From Bryobacterales bacterium (GTDB lineage Bacteria; Acidobacteriota; Terriglobia; Bryobacterales; Bryobacteraceae): DNA of 64,000 nucleotides. The notes beneath the pieces are model-generated. The model searched no databases, was not told the origin of the DNA, and saw nothing but the letters and a program-made list of their open reading frames with translations. Below, piece after piece: positions 24,061 to 33,645 of the stretch. Location of the stretch: the NCBI GenBank assembly GCA_016721425.1, contig JADKID010000005.1, positions 749,295 through 813,294 of the forward strand. The letters run 5' to 3'. The position numbers and the translations under genes are program-made. Each line of letters opens with the position of its first letter. Position 1 is the stretch's first letter.

Positions 24061-26595
24061 ATGATGCCATCGAGCCTGCGATCCGTAATCCTGACCGCAA
24101 TTCTGCTGGCGCTCCCGCTCTTGGGGCAACCGGCAGCGCAAACCTACCTCGTTGAACTCACTGGTGAGCCAATGGCGGCCCTGGCCCGCCCAGCAGCTGC
24201 ACATACACCAGCAGCGCGGGACCGGCTGGCCGATATCCGCCGCCAACAAGCCTCCGCCCGCAGGTACCTGACCGCGGCCGGAGCTCAGGTGATTACCACG
24301 CTGGACAATGCGATGAACGGACTCATCGTGAGTGTCCCGGCAGACCGCGCCGCCGCGCTGCGATCCATCCCTGGTGTTCGCGGAGTGTATCGCGATTGCG
24401 AAATCCAGCCCGCCAGCGACAAAGCAATGGAGATGAATGGAATCGCCGACGCCTGGCAGTGGATCGGCGGTCGCGACCTTGCTGGAGAAGGCATCCGGAT
24501 CGCGATCATCGATAGCGGCATCGTCCCGGATCACCCGGCGTTCCAGGACAAGACCATGCAGCCGCCACCCGGCTTCCCGCGCGCCAATACACCGCAGAAT
24601 CTCGCCCTGACCAACGGTAAGATCATCGTGGCCCGGCACTTTGCGCCTCTCGTTCAGGGTCGCGAGCCGCTGCCCACCGAGACCATCATTGACACCACAG
24701 GCCATGGCACGGCGCTGGCCTCAGTGGCCGCCGGTACGCCGCACCAGACCCCCTATGGCTTCCTCTCGGGAGTTGCCCCCAAGGCATGGATTGGCGTCTA
24801 CACGGTCGGCGGCGGAATCGGTGTCGTCAAGTCCCTGGACGCCGCCCTTGAGGACGGAATGGACATCGCCAACATCAGTTTTATGTTTACTAACGGCCCG
24901 GTGGAGGATGCCCGCTCGGCCGTGCGGACGGCGATGGACCGTGTCCAGAGAGCAGGCCTCCTGATCGTCATGCCCACTGGCCCTCTCGGTCCGCAGCGCA
25001 GTACGCTTCAGGATCCGTCGGTCTCTCCGGACGTCATTACTGTGGGCGGCACCCCTAACTCCCGGATCTTCGGCGGCTCCGTGTCTTTCGGTACCGCGCC
25101 GGACCGGCAAGCGTTCGCGGGCAGCAACCACTGGTTCACGGGGAGCCTGGAGAGACCGGACCGCCTCACAGCGAACGCCATCGACCTGACCGCGCTGGAT
25201 CCCACTGCAAGTGCCTGCCAGGCATTGCCGGCCGGCAGCTTGACCGGACTGATCGCGGTGGCGGGTTTCGCAGGATGCACTCCTGAAGTGAAGCTGAAGA
25301 ACCTGGCGGCAGCCGGCGCGAGCGCGGCGATCTTCTACACTGCCAACGCCTCCACTGCGCCCGCGCGATTCCTGGCGGGCACCGCCACCATCGGCGGAGT
25401 GGTGGTTGGGTTGAATGACGGCAAAGCACTGTTGGATGCCGTCGCTAAGGGACAGACCCCTGTTACCGTGCAATTCGACGGGGTACCGTACGCGCTCCAA
25501 ACCAATCTGGTGGCGCCTTACTCCGGACGGGGCCCGACGTTTGACCATCTCATCAAGCCGGACCTCGTCGCGGTCGGCGATCCGCGCTATGTTGCGGCGC
25601 AAAAGACCAACCCCTCTGGCATGATCTACTCACCCTCCGGCTACGGAACGCGCTATCCCACGATCACCCCCAGTTTCGCTACCTCTACAGTTTCCGGTGC
25701 GCTGGCCGTGCTGAAGAGTAAGCGACCGGGCCTCACCAGCGACCAGTACCGGTCCCTGATCATCAACAGCGCTTCCCCAATTGCCCTTTCCGACGGCAGT
25801 GTGGCCCGCGTCATGGAAAGCGGCGCCGGCTCGCTCAATCTCGTCGCCGCTCTCAAGAACACTCTGGCGGTCTATCCCAATTCCATCAGCTTCGGTATCG
25901 CCGCACGGAACATCTCGCAACACCGTTCGCTTTCTCTGATGAACGTGGGTGGTGCCAGCGAGACCTACACCGTCACCTCGGTCCCATTTGACGGCGCGCC
26001 TCCGCTGAAGATCATGTCGAATCCGTCCATGTGTCCGCTGAACGACCAGACCTGCATCGACCTCGGAGCCAGCACGCTCGCCGTCACGGTAGAGCCTGGG
26101 CGAAGCGTAGCCGTCTATCCGCGCTGGCACGCCGCCGGTCTGGCGCCCGGCGAGTATCAGGGTCTGATTAGCATTGAAGGCAGCTCAGGCCACGGCATCA
26201 CCACTGTTGTCCCGTATTGGCTCGGGGTGCCCTCGGGTATTCCCGCCGCCGCGCGCGCCTACACCTCTGCCCTGCTCGCGGATCCGATGCCCTTTTCGGA
26301 GTACTACGGCGACCCGGCTTCCAGCGCAATCTACCCCGGTATCGACGGGTGGCTGTTCTACGTTGTGACGGATTCCATCGGCCTCGCGATCGAAGATCCC
26401 GCCGAACTCCAGTTCCAGGGAACCGTGGTCAGTGGGGGAGGCCGCATTGGCGCACCGTCGCCCGTGCCCGGATCATTCGGCGCCATCCGTATCCCGGTGA
26501 CGCTTGGCCCGGCGCCCGGCGCCAACGTCTTCCGGTTCCAGTTCGGAGAGGCGCCGGCACTTACCGCCACGGTCACCGCCGTGGCGCGCCCGTAA
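24061..26595 (+). CDS. Subtilisin-like (S8) secreted protease with PA insert, atypical active site
   Basis: 844 residues from ATG 24061, which has AAGGAG 7 bases upstream. Order: signal peptide (ILTAILLALPLLGQPAAQ), I9-type propeptide (AQVITTLDNAMNGLIVSVPA), then the S8 domain with D151 (IAIIDSGI) and H215 (DTTGHGTALASVAAG). A PA-like insert (ACQALPAGSLTGLIAVAGFA) follows. The catalytic serine is best placed at S542 in FATSTVSGALAVL, where the consensus is GTS-A-P. The C-terminal third is beta-rich, probably Ig-like. The oxyanion-hole Asn region, normally AAGN, reads MPTGPLGP, so Pro308 occupies the Asn position. Activity may be reduced or altered. Likely a secreted peptidase or a peptide-binding pseudo-enzyme. 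Confidence 0.85.
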   Translation: MMPSSLRSVILTAILLALPLLGQPAAQTYLVELTGEPMAALARPAAAHTPAARDRLADIRRQQASARRYLTAAGAQVITTLDNAMNGLIVSVPADRAAALRSIPGVRGVYRDCEIQPASDKAMEMNGIADAWQWIGGRDLAGEGIRIAIIDSGIVPDHPAFQDKTMQPPPGFPRANTPQNLALTNGKIIVARHFAPLVQGREPLPTETIIDTTGHGTALASVAAGTPHQTPYGFLSGVAPKAWIGVYTVGGGIGVVKSLDAALEDGMDIANISFMFTNGPVEDARSAVRTAMDRVQRAGLLIVMPTGPLGPQRSTLQDPSVSPDVITVGGTPNSRIFGGSVSFGTAPDRQAFAGSNHWFTGSLERPDRLTANAIDLTALDPTASACQALPAGSLTGLIAVAGFAGCTPEVKLKNLAAAGASAAIFYTANASTAPARFLAGTATIGGVVVGLNDGKALLDAVAKGQTPVTVQFDGVPYALQTNLVAPYSGRGPTFDHLIKPDLVAVGDPRYVAAQKTNPSGMIYSPSGYGTRYPTITPSFATSTVSGALAVLKSKRPGLTSDQYRSLIINSASPIALSDGSVARVMESGAGSLNLVAALKNTLAVYPNSISFGIAARNISQHRSLSLMNVGGASETYTVTSVPFDGAPPLKIMSNPSMCPLNDQTCIDLGASTLAVTVEPGRSVAVYPRWHAAGLAPGEYQGLISIEGSSGHGITTVVPYWLGVPSGIPAAARAYTSALLADPMPFSEYYGDPASSAIYPGIDGWLFYVVTDSIGLAIEDPAELQFQGTVVSGGGRIGAPSPVPGSFGAIRIPVTLGPAPGANVFRFQFGEAPALTATVTAVARP

Positions 26596-26782
26596 ACGCA
26601 ACTCCCAGTCCGGTCACATTCGGACAGTTTGACCGAACGCGCCTCGCCGCGCATCCGGCTGGACCGCGTAGCACCTGCCCGGTAGCGACGGTCCGTCGGA
26701 ACGGCGAGGCGCACGAGTCTGCCTGGAAGTCTGGCAGGGCGGGGCGCCGCGGTGGGGAGGAAGGGGGGAAGGGGGGAGAGAA
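26596..26782. other. Short intergenic region with G-rich runs
   Basis: 187 bases between the subtilase stop and tRNA-Gly. It contains two GGGGGG tracts (26763-26776) but no gene or clear terminator hairpin was found. Confidence 0.5.
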
Positions 26783-26858
26783 TGGAGCGGGAGACCGGAT
26801 TCGAACCGGCGACATCGACCTTGGCAAGGTCGCACTCTACCAGCTGAGTTACTCCCGC
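26783..26858 (-). tRNA. tRNA-Gly (anticodon GCC)
   Basis: Minus strand: acceptor GCGGGAG pairs with CTCCCGC, discriminator T, CCA encoded at 26783-26785. The D arm is CTCAGCTGGTAGAG. The anticodon stem CGACC/GGTCG holds the loop TTGCCAA, giving GCC, and the T arm is CCGGTTCGAATCCGG. All 76 bases fit a standard glycine tRNA. It is transcribed away from dnaA. Confidence 0.96.
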
Positions 26859-27393
26859 TCGTGGGGACATTCCTATTCTTGCTCTCGGCAGGGCTTTGTG
26901 TCAAATCGAGCCGTCGGAGAGCCCAGCGCTGCGAGTGGCCGGGCCGTCGCTGAACCTGACTTGGCGGTAGAGTTTTGGAGGCGCCTGCAACCACCACTTT
27001 AATGATTTCACGGAGCGCAAAAGCGGCCCAGAACCCCTCTGCTGGGTCCGGCGTACGGTGTCTGCTCGAGTGGCCGCTTGGCCGTGTGAACTCAGTGTGT
27101 TGCGGGAAACTGCGAACAAAAAGCTGTGGAAATGGTACTGTTTTCCACAGCCACCGAAGCGACACAAGATACTTGTTTTCAGCTAGTTACAAATATGTGA
27201 CGAACGTCGATTGACCGCCTGTGAATTGTGTTATTCTGATGTTCGCTTGTGCGGCGGCGAATTGCGGTCGGGATGATCCGGACTGGCTGAGGAGCTCAAC
27301 GATGCGCACCGCCCTGGCGCTTCCTTCTTTCTAGAAGTTTCTTTTCCACAGTGTGTAAAACCTGTGGAAATCTATCGGGAGTGTTGTCAGCGG
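26859..27393. other. oriC: Probable oriC part upstream of dnaA, with DnaA boxes
   Basis: 535 bases without a gene. DnaA boxes (TTWTNCACA type): TTTTCCACA at 27141-27149 and 27342-27350 on plus; TTTTACACA at 27352-27360 on minus; near-matches ATTTCCACA on minus at 27125-27133 and 27363-27371. The boxes form two clusters, one about 250 bases and one just before the dnaA start. The latter probably also serves dnaA autoregulation. The sequence between them (27165-27240) is AT-richer and could be the unwinding region. Confidence 0.7.
27211..27237 (+). promoter_or_regulatory. Candidate dnaA promoter
   Basis: TTGACC (27211-27216), a 15-base spacer and TATTCT (27232-27237) preceded by TG one base upstream (extended -10). 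It lies between the two DnaA-box clusters and points towards dnaA. The spacer is short, so the extended -10 would have to carry the activity. Confidence 0.4.
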
Positions 27394-28734
27394 ATGTCGG
27401 ATAAGAACACATGGGAATCGATCAAAGAAGAATTGCACCACGGGTTGACTTCGGAGGCGTTTCATAACTGGGTAGAGCGCACGGAGTATCTGGGACAGGA
27501 CGGGGCTAAGCTGAGGGTGGCGGTACCGGATGAGGTGACGAAGAGCTGGCTGGAGAGCGAATACGCTCCCAGGGTGCTCACTGCCATCCGCGACCTGCGA
27601 CTGCCGGTGGGCGAGATCCATTACGAGCTGATCCCGTCTTCGGCATACCGGACGAAGCCGCCGATGTTGGTGCAGAACGGAAACAATGGGACACAAGGGC
27701 CCGAGTTCCCGGCGGCCGCCAATCAACTCAACCCTCGACTGACGTTTGGTGCTTTTGTAGTGGGTTCGTGCAATCAGTTTGCCCATGCGGCTTCGCTGGC
27801 AGTGGCATCGTCGCCCTCGCGGAGCTACAACCCGCTCTTCATCTACGGCGGCAGCGGAATGGGTAAGACCCATCTGATGCACGCGGTGGGCTGCGAACTG
27901 ATGGAGCGGTTTCCCGGCATGAGGGTGGTCTACACCAGCGGCGAGCGGTTCATGAACGAGATGATCCACTGTATCCGGACGGATCGGATGCCCGCGTTTC
28001 ATCAACATTACCGGACAGCCGATGCGTTGCTGATTGACGACGTGCAGATCCTGGCCGGGAAGGAACGGACTCAGGAGGAGTTCTTCCACACGTTCAACGA
28101 TCTCTACGATCACCAGAAACAGATCGTGCTCTCCAGCGACCGGATGCCGAAAGACACCACCGGACTGGTGGACCGTCTCAGATCGCGCTTTGAGTGGGGT
28201 CTGATGGTGGATGTGCAGCCGCCGGACCTGGAAACGAAGATGGCGATCCTGGACAAGAAGGCCGAAGAAGAGGGCATCCGCCTGCCGGAGGATGTTCGCA
28301 TCTTCATCGCCACCAAGACCAAATCCAGTGTCCGCGAACTGGAAGGAGCCTGGACGAAGCTGGTGGCCTACTCTTCGGTAACGAAGATGCCCATCAATCT
28401 GCCGATGGCGCAGCAGGCGCTGAAGCAGTTGTTGCCGTCGCAGGACAAACGAGTGACCATCGATGCGGTGATCCGCGCCGTGGCGGAGCGCTACGGCCTG
28501 CAGCCCTCGCAGCTGAAGCAGAAGACCAACGTGCACGAGATCTCGCGCCCGCGCCAGGTGGCGATGTACCTGTGCAAGGAGCTGACACAGGCCTCCCTGC
28601 CTGAGATCGGCCGGCATTTTGGCGGCAAGCACCACACCACGGTGATCCACTCTATCCGCAAGGTGGAGGAGCTGCGCAACGCGGACCCGGATTTGAACAG
28701 ATTGATTCACAGCGTACTGGACTCATTCAATTGA
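27394..28734 (+). CDS. dnaA: Chromosomal replication initiator DnaA
   Basis: 446 residues. DnaA-ATP binds boxes at oriC, melts the origin and recruits DnaB. Domain I lies at the N-terminus (WESIKEELHHGLTSEAFHNW), a short linker follows, and domain III is AAA+: Walker A GGSGMGKTH, Walker B ALLIDDVQIL, sensor and arginine-finger region (GLVDRLRSRFEWGLMVDVQP). Domain IV carries the DNA-binding signature (ISRPRQVAMYLCKELT and GGKHHTTVIHSIRKVE). ATG 27394 is chosen; a GTG ten codons upstream (27364) lies inside a DnaA box and is unlikely. Downstream are dnaN and gyrB in the same direction. Confidence 0.97.
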   Translation: MSDKNTWESIKEELHHGLTSEAFHNWVERTEYLGQDGAKLRVAVPDEVTKSWLESEYAPRVLTAIRDLRLPVGEIHYELIPSSAYRTKPPMLVQNGNNGTQGPEFPAAANQLNPRLTFGAFVVGSCNQFAHAASLAVASSPSRSYNPLFIYGGSGMGKTHLMHAVGCELMERFPGMRVVYTSGERFMNEMIHCIRTDRMPAFHQHYRTADALLIDDVQILAGKERTQEEFFHTFNDLYDHQKQIVLSSDRMPKDTTGLVDRLRSRFEWGLMVDVQPPDLETKMAILDKKAEEEGIRLPEDVRIFIATKTKSSVRELEGAWTKLVAYSSVTKMPINLPMAQQALKQLLPSQDKRVTIDAVIRAVAERYGLQPSQLKQKTNVHEISRPRQVAMYLCKELTQASLPEIGRHFGGKHHTTVIHSIRKVEELRNADPDLNRLIHSVLDSFN

Positions 28735-28973
28735 ACTTGCTGAGTTTTCCACAGACGGCCCAAAGGAAAATCCCTGGACGGCTGTGTGGAAAACGGGCCT
28801 GGCCGGGAGGGCCTCGGTTTACAGAGGGGCTTTGCACACTCTCGTAACCGTCAAGGCTCAGAGTTTTGTATAATTTAGAGAGAAATCTACATTTCCACAG
28901 GACCTACTAATCTGAGAAGAGAAGGACCTGAAGTACTTTACAGAAGACGGTAGCAGCAAAAGGGAGCGGTTCC
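28735..28973. other. dnaA-dnaN intergenic region with DnaA boxes and dnaN promoter
   Basis: DnaA boxes TTTTCCACA at 28745-28753 (plus) and 28785-28793 (minus), and a near-match ATTTCCACA at 28891-28899 (plus). A consensus -10 TATAAT lies at 28869-28874 directly preceded by TG; no good -35 is visible. An AT-rich stretch (28861-28905) adjoins the boxes. This gap may be a second part of a bipartite origin. Confidence 0.65.
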
Positions 28974-30089
28974 ATGGAGTTCACGGTCAGCAAGTCAGAT
29001 CTGGTTCGCGAGCTGAACCTCTCGCAGGGCGTGGTGGAACGTAAGACGACCATTCCGATCCTGTCGAACGTATTGCTGGAGGCATCGGGCGAACGCCTGA
29101 CGCTGACAGCCACCGATCTGGAGCTCGGGATCCGTTGCAGCACAGCCGCCCGCGTCAAGACAGCGGGCGCCGGGACTATTCCCGTAAAGCGGCTGCTGGA
29201 CTATGTGCGTCTGCTGCCCGAGACCGATGTGACGGTGAAGTTCAGTGACAACAACTGGGCCACCATCACGTACGGACGTTCCAAGACCCGCATGGCGGGC
29301 ATGTCGCGCGAGAGCTATCCGGAGCTGCCGCAGATGCCGGAGACGCTGGCGCAGTTGCCCATTGGTACGCTGGCCAGCCTGATCTCCAAGACGATCTTCG
29401 CCATCTCGGCGGAAGAATCCCGCTTCACGCTGAATGGCGCCCTGCTGCAACTGAAAGGCCGCAAGATCACGATGGTGGCCACGGATGGCCACAGGTTGGC
29501 CATGGTGGAGTTGGAGAATCCGCTGGAGGTAGAGGCCAACTACAAGGCTCTGCTGCCCAGGAAGGCCATGGGAGAGCTGCTAAAGCTGGCTGCTGACAGC
29601 GAGGACAAGAACACCCCAGTGGCTTTCTCCGGGGACGACAATCACCTGTTCTTCCAGATCGGCCAGCGCCTGATGATCAGCCGCAAGCTGACCGGCAACT
29701 TCCCCGATTTTGAGCGTGTGCTGCCCAAGTCTCATGCGCACAAGGTGGAGTTGGATCGCGATGAGTTCCGCGCCTCCATCGACCGTGTTTCTCAGTTTGC
29801 CGACGAGCGCTCCCGCGCCATCAAGCTTCGCTTCGCTGACAACGAAGCGGTGGTCCATTCCTCGCTGTCGGAGAGCGGCGAGTCGGAAGAGAGTCTGGGT
29901 GTGGAATACGGCGGTCCGACTGTGGAGATCGGCTTCAACGCACAGTACATGGCCGAGTTCCTGCGCGCCGTACCCGAAACCAAAGTGCTCTTCCATTTCA
30001 AAGACGCGCAGAGCGCCGGTGAGATGACTCCCGGTGGTGAAGGCGTCAACTATGAGTACCGTTATGTCGTGATGCCGATGCGCATCTGA
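28974..30089 (+). CDS. dnaN: DNA polymerase III beta sliding clamp
   Basis: 371 residues, the normal length. The clamp is a ring-forming dimer that tethers polymerases to DNA. Three repeated clamp domains are recognisable: MEFTVSKSDLVRELNLSQGV at the start with RKTTIPILSNVLLEA, the central FAISAEESRFTLNGALLQLK then TMVATDGHRLAMVE, and the C-terminal domain ending YEYRYVVMPMRI, the conserved tail that binds client proteins next to the hydrophobic pocket. The start is ATG 28974. It is 14 bases upstream of gyrB, so recF is absent from its usual place. Confidence 0.97.
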   Translation: MEFTVSKSDLVRELNLSQGVVERKTTIPILSNVLLEASGERLTLTATDLELGIRCSTAARVKTAGAGTIPVKRLLDYVRLLPETDVTVKFSDNNWATITYGRSKTRMAGMSRESYPELPQMPETLAQLPIGTLASLISKTIFAISAEESRFTLNGALLQLKGRKITMVATDGHRLAMVELENPLEVEANYKALLPRKAMGELLKLAADSEDKNTPVAFSGDDNHLFFQIGQRLMISRKLTGNFPDFERVLPKSHAHKVELDRDEFRASIDRVSQFADERSRAIKLRFADNEAVVHSSLSESGESEESLGVEYGGPTVEIGFNAQYMAEFLRAVPETKVLFHFKDAQSAGEMTPGGEGVNYEYRYVVMPMRI

Positions 30090-30103
30090 AGGACGAAACC
30101 AAT

Positions 30104-32515
30104 TTGAGCAACCCTGGCGCTTACGATTCCTCGAGTATCAAGATCCTCGAAGGCCTGGAGGCAGTGCGCCTCCGGCCGGCCATGTATATCGGTTCCACTA
30201 CCGAAGGCGGTCTGCATCACCTGGTGTACGAGGTGGTGGACAATTCGGTGGACGAAGCGATGGCCGGCCACTGTGACGAGATCAAGGTGACCATCCATAT
30301 CGACGACTCCATCACAGTGGTCGATAACGGCCGCGGCATCCCTGTGGACATGCACGAGTCTGGAGTGTCGGCCGCGCAAGTGGTATTGACTAAACTCCAT
30401 GCCGGCGGCAAGTTCGACTCCAATACGTACAAGGTGTCGGGCGGACTGCACGGCGTGGGCGTGAGCTGTGTGAACGCGCTGGCCGAGACGCTCCATGTGG
30501 AGATCTGGAAGGACCGATCCACGTGGGAGCAGGACTACGAGCGGGGCATCCCGAAAGGTCCGCTGACGCGCACGGGCAAGGCGTCGCGCAAGGGCACCAA
30601 GATCACGTTCAAGGCCGACGGCACCATCTTTGAAACGACGAAGTTCAACTTCGACACGCTGGCCACCCGGCTGCGCGAAGTGGCGTTTCTGAATAAGGGC
30701 TTGAAGATCACCTTGACGGATGAGCGCGTAGAGCCGGTGAAGGAACACGAGTTTCTCTATCAGGGCGGCATCAGCGAGTTCATCAAGCATCTCAACCGCG
30801 GCAAGAGTGTGTTGCACGAGAAGCCGATCGCCATCGAGGGTGAGCGCGAACTGCCGGCCGGCGGTCTGCTCACGATGGAAATCGCGATGCAGTGGAACGA
30901 TTCGTATTCGGATCAGATCTTCAGCTTCGCGAACAACATCAACACCCGCGACGGCGGCACCCACTTGACTGGATTCCGCACTTCGCTGACTCGCACGCTG
31001 AACGCCTCAGCGCGGGCGGCCGGCCTCTTCAAAGACGTCAAAGACGCCAACCTCTCGGGCGACGATGTGCTGGAAGGGCTCACGGCAGTGGTGAGCGTGA
31101 AGCTGCCGCAGCCGCAGTTTGAAGGCCAGACGAAGGGCAAGCTCAACTCCGACATCGGCGGATTTGTCACGCAGATCACCAACGAGAAGCTGACCGAGTT
31201 TTTCGACAAGAACCCTTCGGTGATGAAGAAGATCATCGGCAAGGCTCTGGACGCGGCTCGGGCGCGGGAGGCGGCGCGCAAGGCGCGTGAGCTCACCCGC
31301 CGCAAGGGCGCGCTGGATTCCGGCGGACTGCCGGGCAAGCTGGCGGACTGCCAGGAGAAGGATCCCACCCGTTGCGAGCTGTTCCTGGTGGAGGGTGAAT
31401 CGGCAGGCGGCACGGCGAAGTCCGGCCGCGACCGGCGCTACCAGGCGATCCTCCCGTTGAAGGGCAAGATCCTCAACGTGGAGAAGGCCCGCTACGACAA
31501 GATGCTGGGCCACGAGGAAATCCGGGCGATGATCACGGCCATTGGCACGGGCATCGGCAAAGAGGATTTCGACGCCAGCAAGCTGCGCTATCACAAGATC
31601 ATTCTGATGACGGATGCCGACGTGGACGGCAGCCACATCCGCACACTGCTGCTCACGTTCTTCTTCCGCCACATGCAGGAGCTGATCACGCGCGGCCACG
31701 TCTACGTGGCGCAGCCGCCGCTGTACCGCATCAAGAAGGGCAAGAGCGAGAAGTACATCAAGAACGACGAGGAGTATGTCCGCGAGGTTCTGCGGCGCGC
31801 CACCGACAACGTCTACGTGCAGGCCGGCGCGGAGGAAGACGGCTTGCGGCTGGAGGGCGCGGAGCTGCGCAGCTTCCTGATGTCGTTGAACGAGTTTCAG
31901 GAGATCTTCACGCGCCTGGAGCGGCGGCTGCGGGAGACCGGTGTTGTGGAAGTGTTGGCTGATCCGACCTTCGCTCTCGATGGCAAGGCTGATTTCTCCA
32001 ACAAGGCGGAGATCGAGCGTGCGGCCGCCGCCATGGCGACCCACAAGCTGCGGGTTCGCCTGGAGGCCGACGAGGAGCACTCCACCTGGAACATCGTTTA
32101 CCACGACGATTCCCACGGCGACCGGGTCATTGGCGTGGACCTCTTCTCGATGCCCGAGTACAAGAGGTTGCGCTATCTGGCCAAGCTGACGGAGAAGTTC
32201 AACAAGGCTCCATTCGTCGTGGTGAAGGAAGCCCGGCGCGAGACCATCGCCAGTTGGCGCGAGCTGATCGTGTACCTGAAGAATGAAGGCACGCGCGATT
32301 GCTCCGTGCAGCGCTACAAGGGGCTGGGCGAGATGAACCCGGATCAACTCTGGGAGACGACGATGAACGCCGAGAAGCGGACGCTGCTGGAAGTGAAACT
32401 CGAAGACGCGGTGGAGTGCGAAGAGATCTTCACCACTCTGATGGGCGAAAACGTGGAAGCACGCCGTAAGTTCATCGAGGATAACGCGCTGGACGTGCGC
32501 AATCTGGACGTCTAA
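30104..32515 (+). CDS. gyrB: DNA gyrase subunit B
   Basis: 803 residues. ATPase subunit of gyrase, which with GyrA introduces negative supercoils. N-terminal GHKL domain: LEAVRLRPAMYIGSTTEGGL, EVVDNSVDEAMAGH, DNGRGIPVDMH, GGLHGVGVSCVNAL. Transducer lysine region QTKGKLNSDIGG. TOPRIM domain: ELFLVEGESAGGTAKSGRDR, then MTDADVDGSHIRTLLLTFFF. C-terminus QRYKGLGEMNPDQLWETTM, all canonical. The start is TTG 30104 with AAGGA upstream. Its stop codon overlaps that of the convergent alr gene (TAA at 32513-32515 against the minus-strand TAG at 32512-32514). Confidence 0.97.
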   Translation: MSNPGAYDSSSIKILEGLEAVRLRPAMYIGSTTEGGLHHLVYEVVDNSVDEAMAGHCDEIKVTIHIDDSITVVDNGRGIPVDMHESGVSAAQVVLTKLHAGGKFDSNTYKVSGGLHGVGVSCVNALAETLHVEIWKDRSTWEQDYERGIPKGPLTRTGKASRKGTKITFKADGTIFETTKFNFDTLATRLREVAFLNKGLKITLTDERVEPVKEHEFLYQGGISEFIKHLNRGKSVLHEKPIAIEGERELPAGGLLTMEIAMQWNDSYSDQIFSFANNINTRDGGTHLTGFRTSLTRTLNASARAAGLFKDVKDANLSGDDVLEGLTAVVSVKLPQPQFEGQTKGKLNSDIGGFVTQITNEKLTEFFDKNPSVMKKIIGKALDAARAREAARKARELTRRKGALDSGGLPGKLADCQEKDPTRCELFLVEGESAGGTAKSGRDRRYQAILPLKGKILNVEKARYDKMLGHEEIRAMITAIGTGIGKEDFDASKLRYHKIILMTDADVDGSHIRTLLLTFFFRHMQELITRGHVYVAQPPLYRIKKGKSEKYIKNDEEYVREVLRRATDNVYVQAGAEEDGLRLEGAELRSFLMSLNEFQEIFTRLERRLRETGVVEVLADPTFALDGKADFSNKAEIERAAAAMATHKLRVRLEADEEHSTWNIVYHDDSHGDRVIGVDLFSMPEYKRLRYLAKLTEKFNKAPFVVVKEARRETIASWRELIVYLKNEGTRDCSVQRYKGLGEMNPDQLWETTMNAEKRTLLEVKLEDAVECEEIFTTLMGENVEARRKFIEDNALDVRNLDV

Positions 32516-33645
32516 TCGACGTATACTCTAGCGACGCGGTTGCCCAGGCCGCAGAGTACGGCATACGAAATGATGCCGGCCTCTGCGGCCATTTCATTGG
32601 CATCATAGCTGGCCTCGCCGTCGCGGCCGAGCAGCGTGACGGCATCGCCGATCTGGAGTTGCGGCCCATCGGTGACGTCGATCGTGATGAGATCCATGGA
32701 GACGGCGCCCAGCATGGGCAGGAGCCTCCCGGCCGCGGCGACATGACCACGGTTGGAGAGCTGATGCGGAACTCCATCGGCGTAGCCGGCTGCAACAACG
32801 GCCATGCGCGTAGGGCGTGCGGCGCGCCATTGCGCACCATAGCCGACGGAATCGCCCGTGGGGATGTTCTTGATCTCGACGATGCGGGCTTTCCATGTGA
32901 GCGCAGGTTGAAGATCCAACGGGAGCTGCGGAGCCGCGCCGCGCGCCGGGCTGACATAGCCATAGAGCGCAAGGCCGGGCCGCACGAGAGTTCCATAGGC
33001 GCGGCGGATCTGGAAGGCCACGGGTCCGCTGCTGGAAAGATGCAGCAGCGGTGGGGCCAGCCCACTCTGCGTGAATTTCGCAACGGCAGCCTCAAAGGCG
33101 GTAATCTGATCGGCCGTCTGGGGACTCACGAAATCGTTGGCGGAGGCAAAGTGGGTCATCAGCCCCGTCAGGCGGAGATATGCCGCGTCGCGGACGGCTT
33201 GCAGGAGTTCGTCGAGTGTAGCGCGCGCGCCCAGGCGTCCCATGCCGGTGTCGATCTTCAGGTGGTAGGTGAGGGGGAGGCCCGTCGCGCCCGCATATGA
33301 ATTGAGCTCGCGTAGACGCGCGACGGAGTGGATCACCGGGGTGAGGTGCGCGCACGCCAGCAGGCTGCGCTCAAAATCCAGGAAGTCTCCCATCACGAGA
33401 ACGTCCGCCGTAATACCGGACTCCCGCAAGGCCGCGCCTTCGCTAGTATTGCTGACGGCGAACCAGCGGGCGCCCTCCGCTTGGAGGCGAAGGGCGACAG
33501 CGGCTGCGCCGTGGCGGTAGGCGTCTGCCTTCACTACCGGAGCCAGTTGGCACTCCGGCCCGGCCGCGGTGCGAAGCGCGTGATAGTTGGCGGCGATGCG
33601 CGCTAGGGATATCTCCGCCCAGGTGCGATGGTTCGGGAGTGTCAT
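32512..33645 (-). CDS. alr: Alanine racemase
   Basis: 377 residues from ATG 33645. Converts L-Ala to D-Ala for peptidoglycan using PLP. N-terminal TIM barrel with the PLP lysine K39 in VVKADAYRHG (usual form AVVKANAYGHG), and KIDTGMGRLG. C-terminal beta domain with the second catalytic base in DSVGYGAQW, then GYADGVPH and GAVSMDLITID. Its ATG overlaps the stop of the upstream GT4 glycosyltransferase gene (ATGA), so it is the last gene of the minus-strand surface-glycan transcription unit rather than a free-standing housekeeping gene. Confidence 0.95.
   Translation of the reverse strand: MTLPNHRTWAEISLARIAANYHALRTAAGPECQLAPVVKADAYRHGAAAVALRLQAEGARWFAVSNTSEGAALRESGITADVLVMGDFLDFERSLLACAHLTPVIHSVARLRELNSYAGATGLPLTYHLKIDTGMGRLGARATLDELLQAVRDAAYLRLTGLMTHFASANDFVSPQTADQITAFEAAVAKFTQSGLAPPLLHLSSSGPVAFQIRRAYGTLVRPGLALYGYVSPARGAAPQLPLDLQPALTWKARIVEIKNIPTGDSVGYGAQWRAARPTRMAVVAAGYADGVPHQLSNRGHVAAAGRLLPMLGAVSMDLITIDVTDGPQLQIGDAVTLLGRDGEASYDANEMAAEAGIISYAVLCGLGNRVARVYVD

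Noticed and set aside
26763..26776. Two GGGGGG tracts as a possible quadruplex
   Set aside because: Only two runs with a short A-rich spacer and no four-run pattern. Too little for a structured element.
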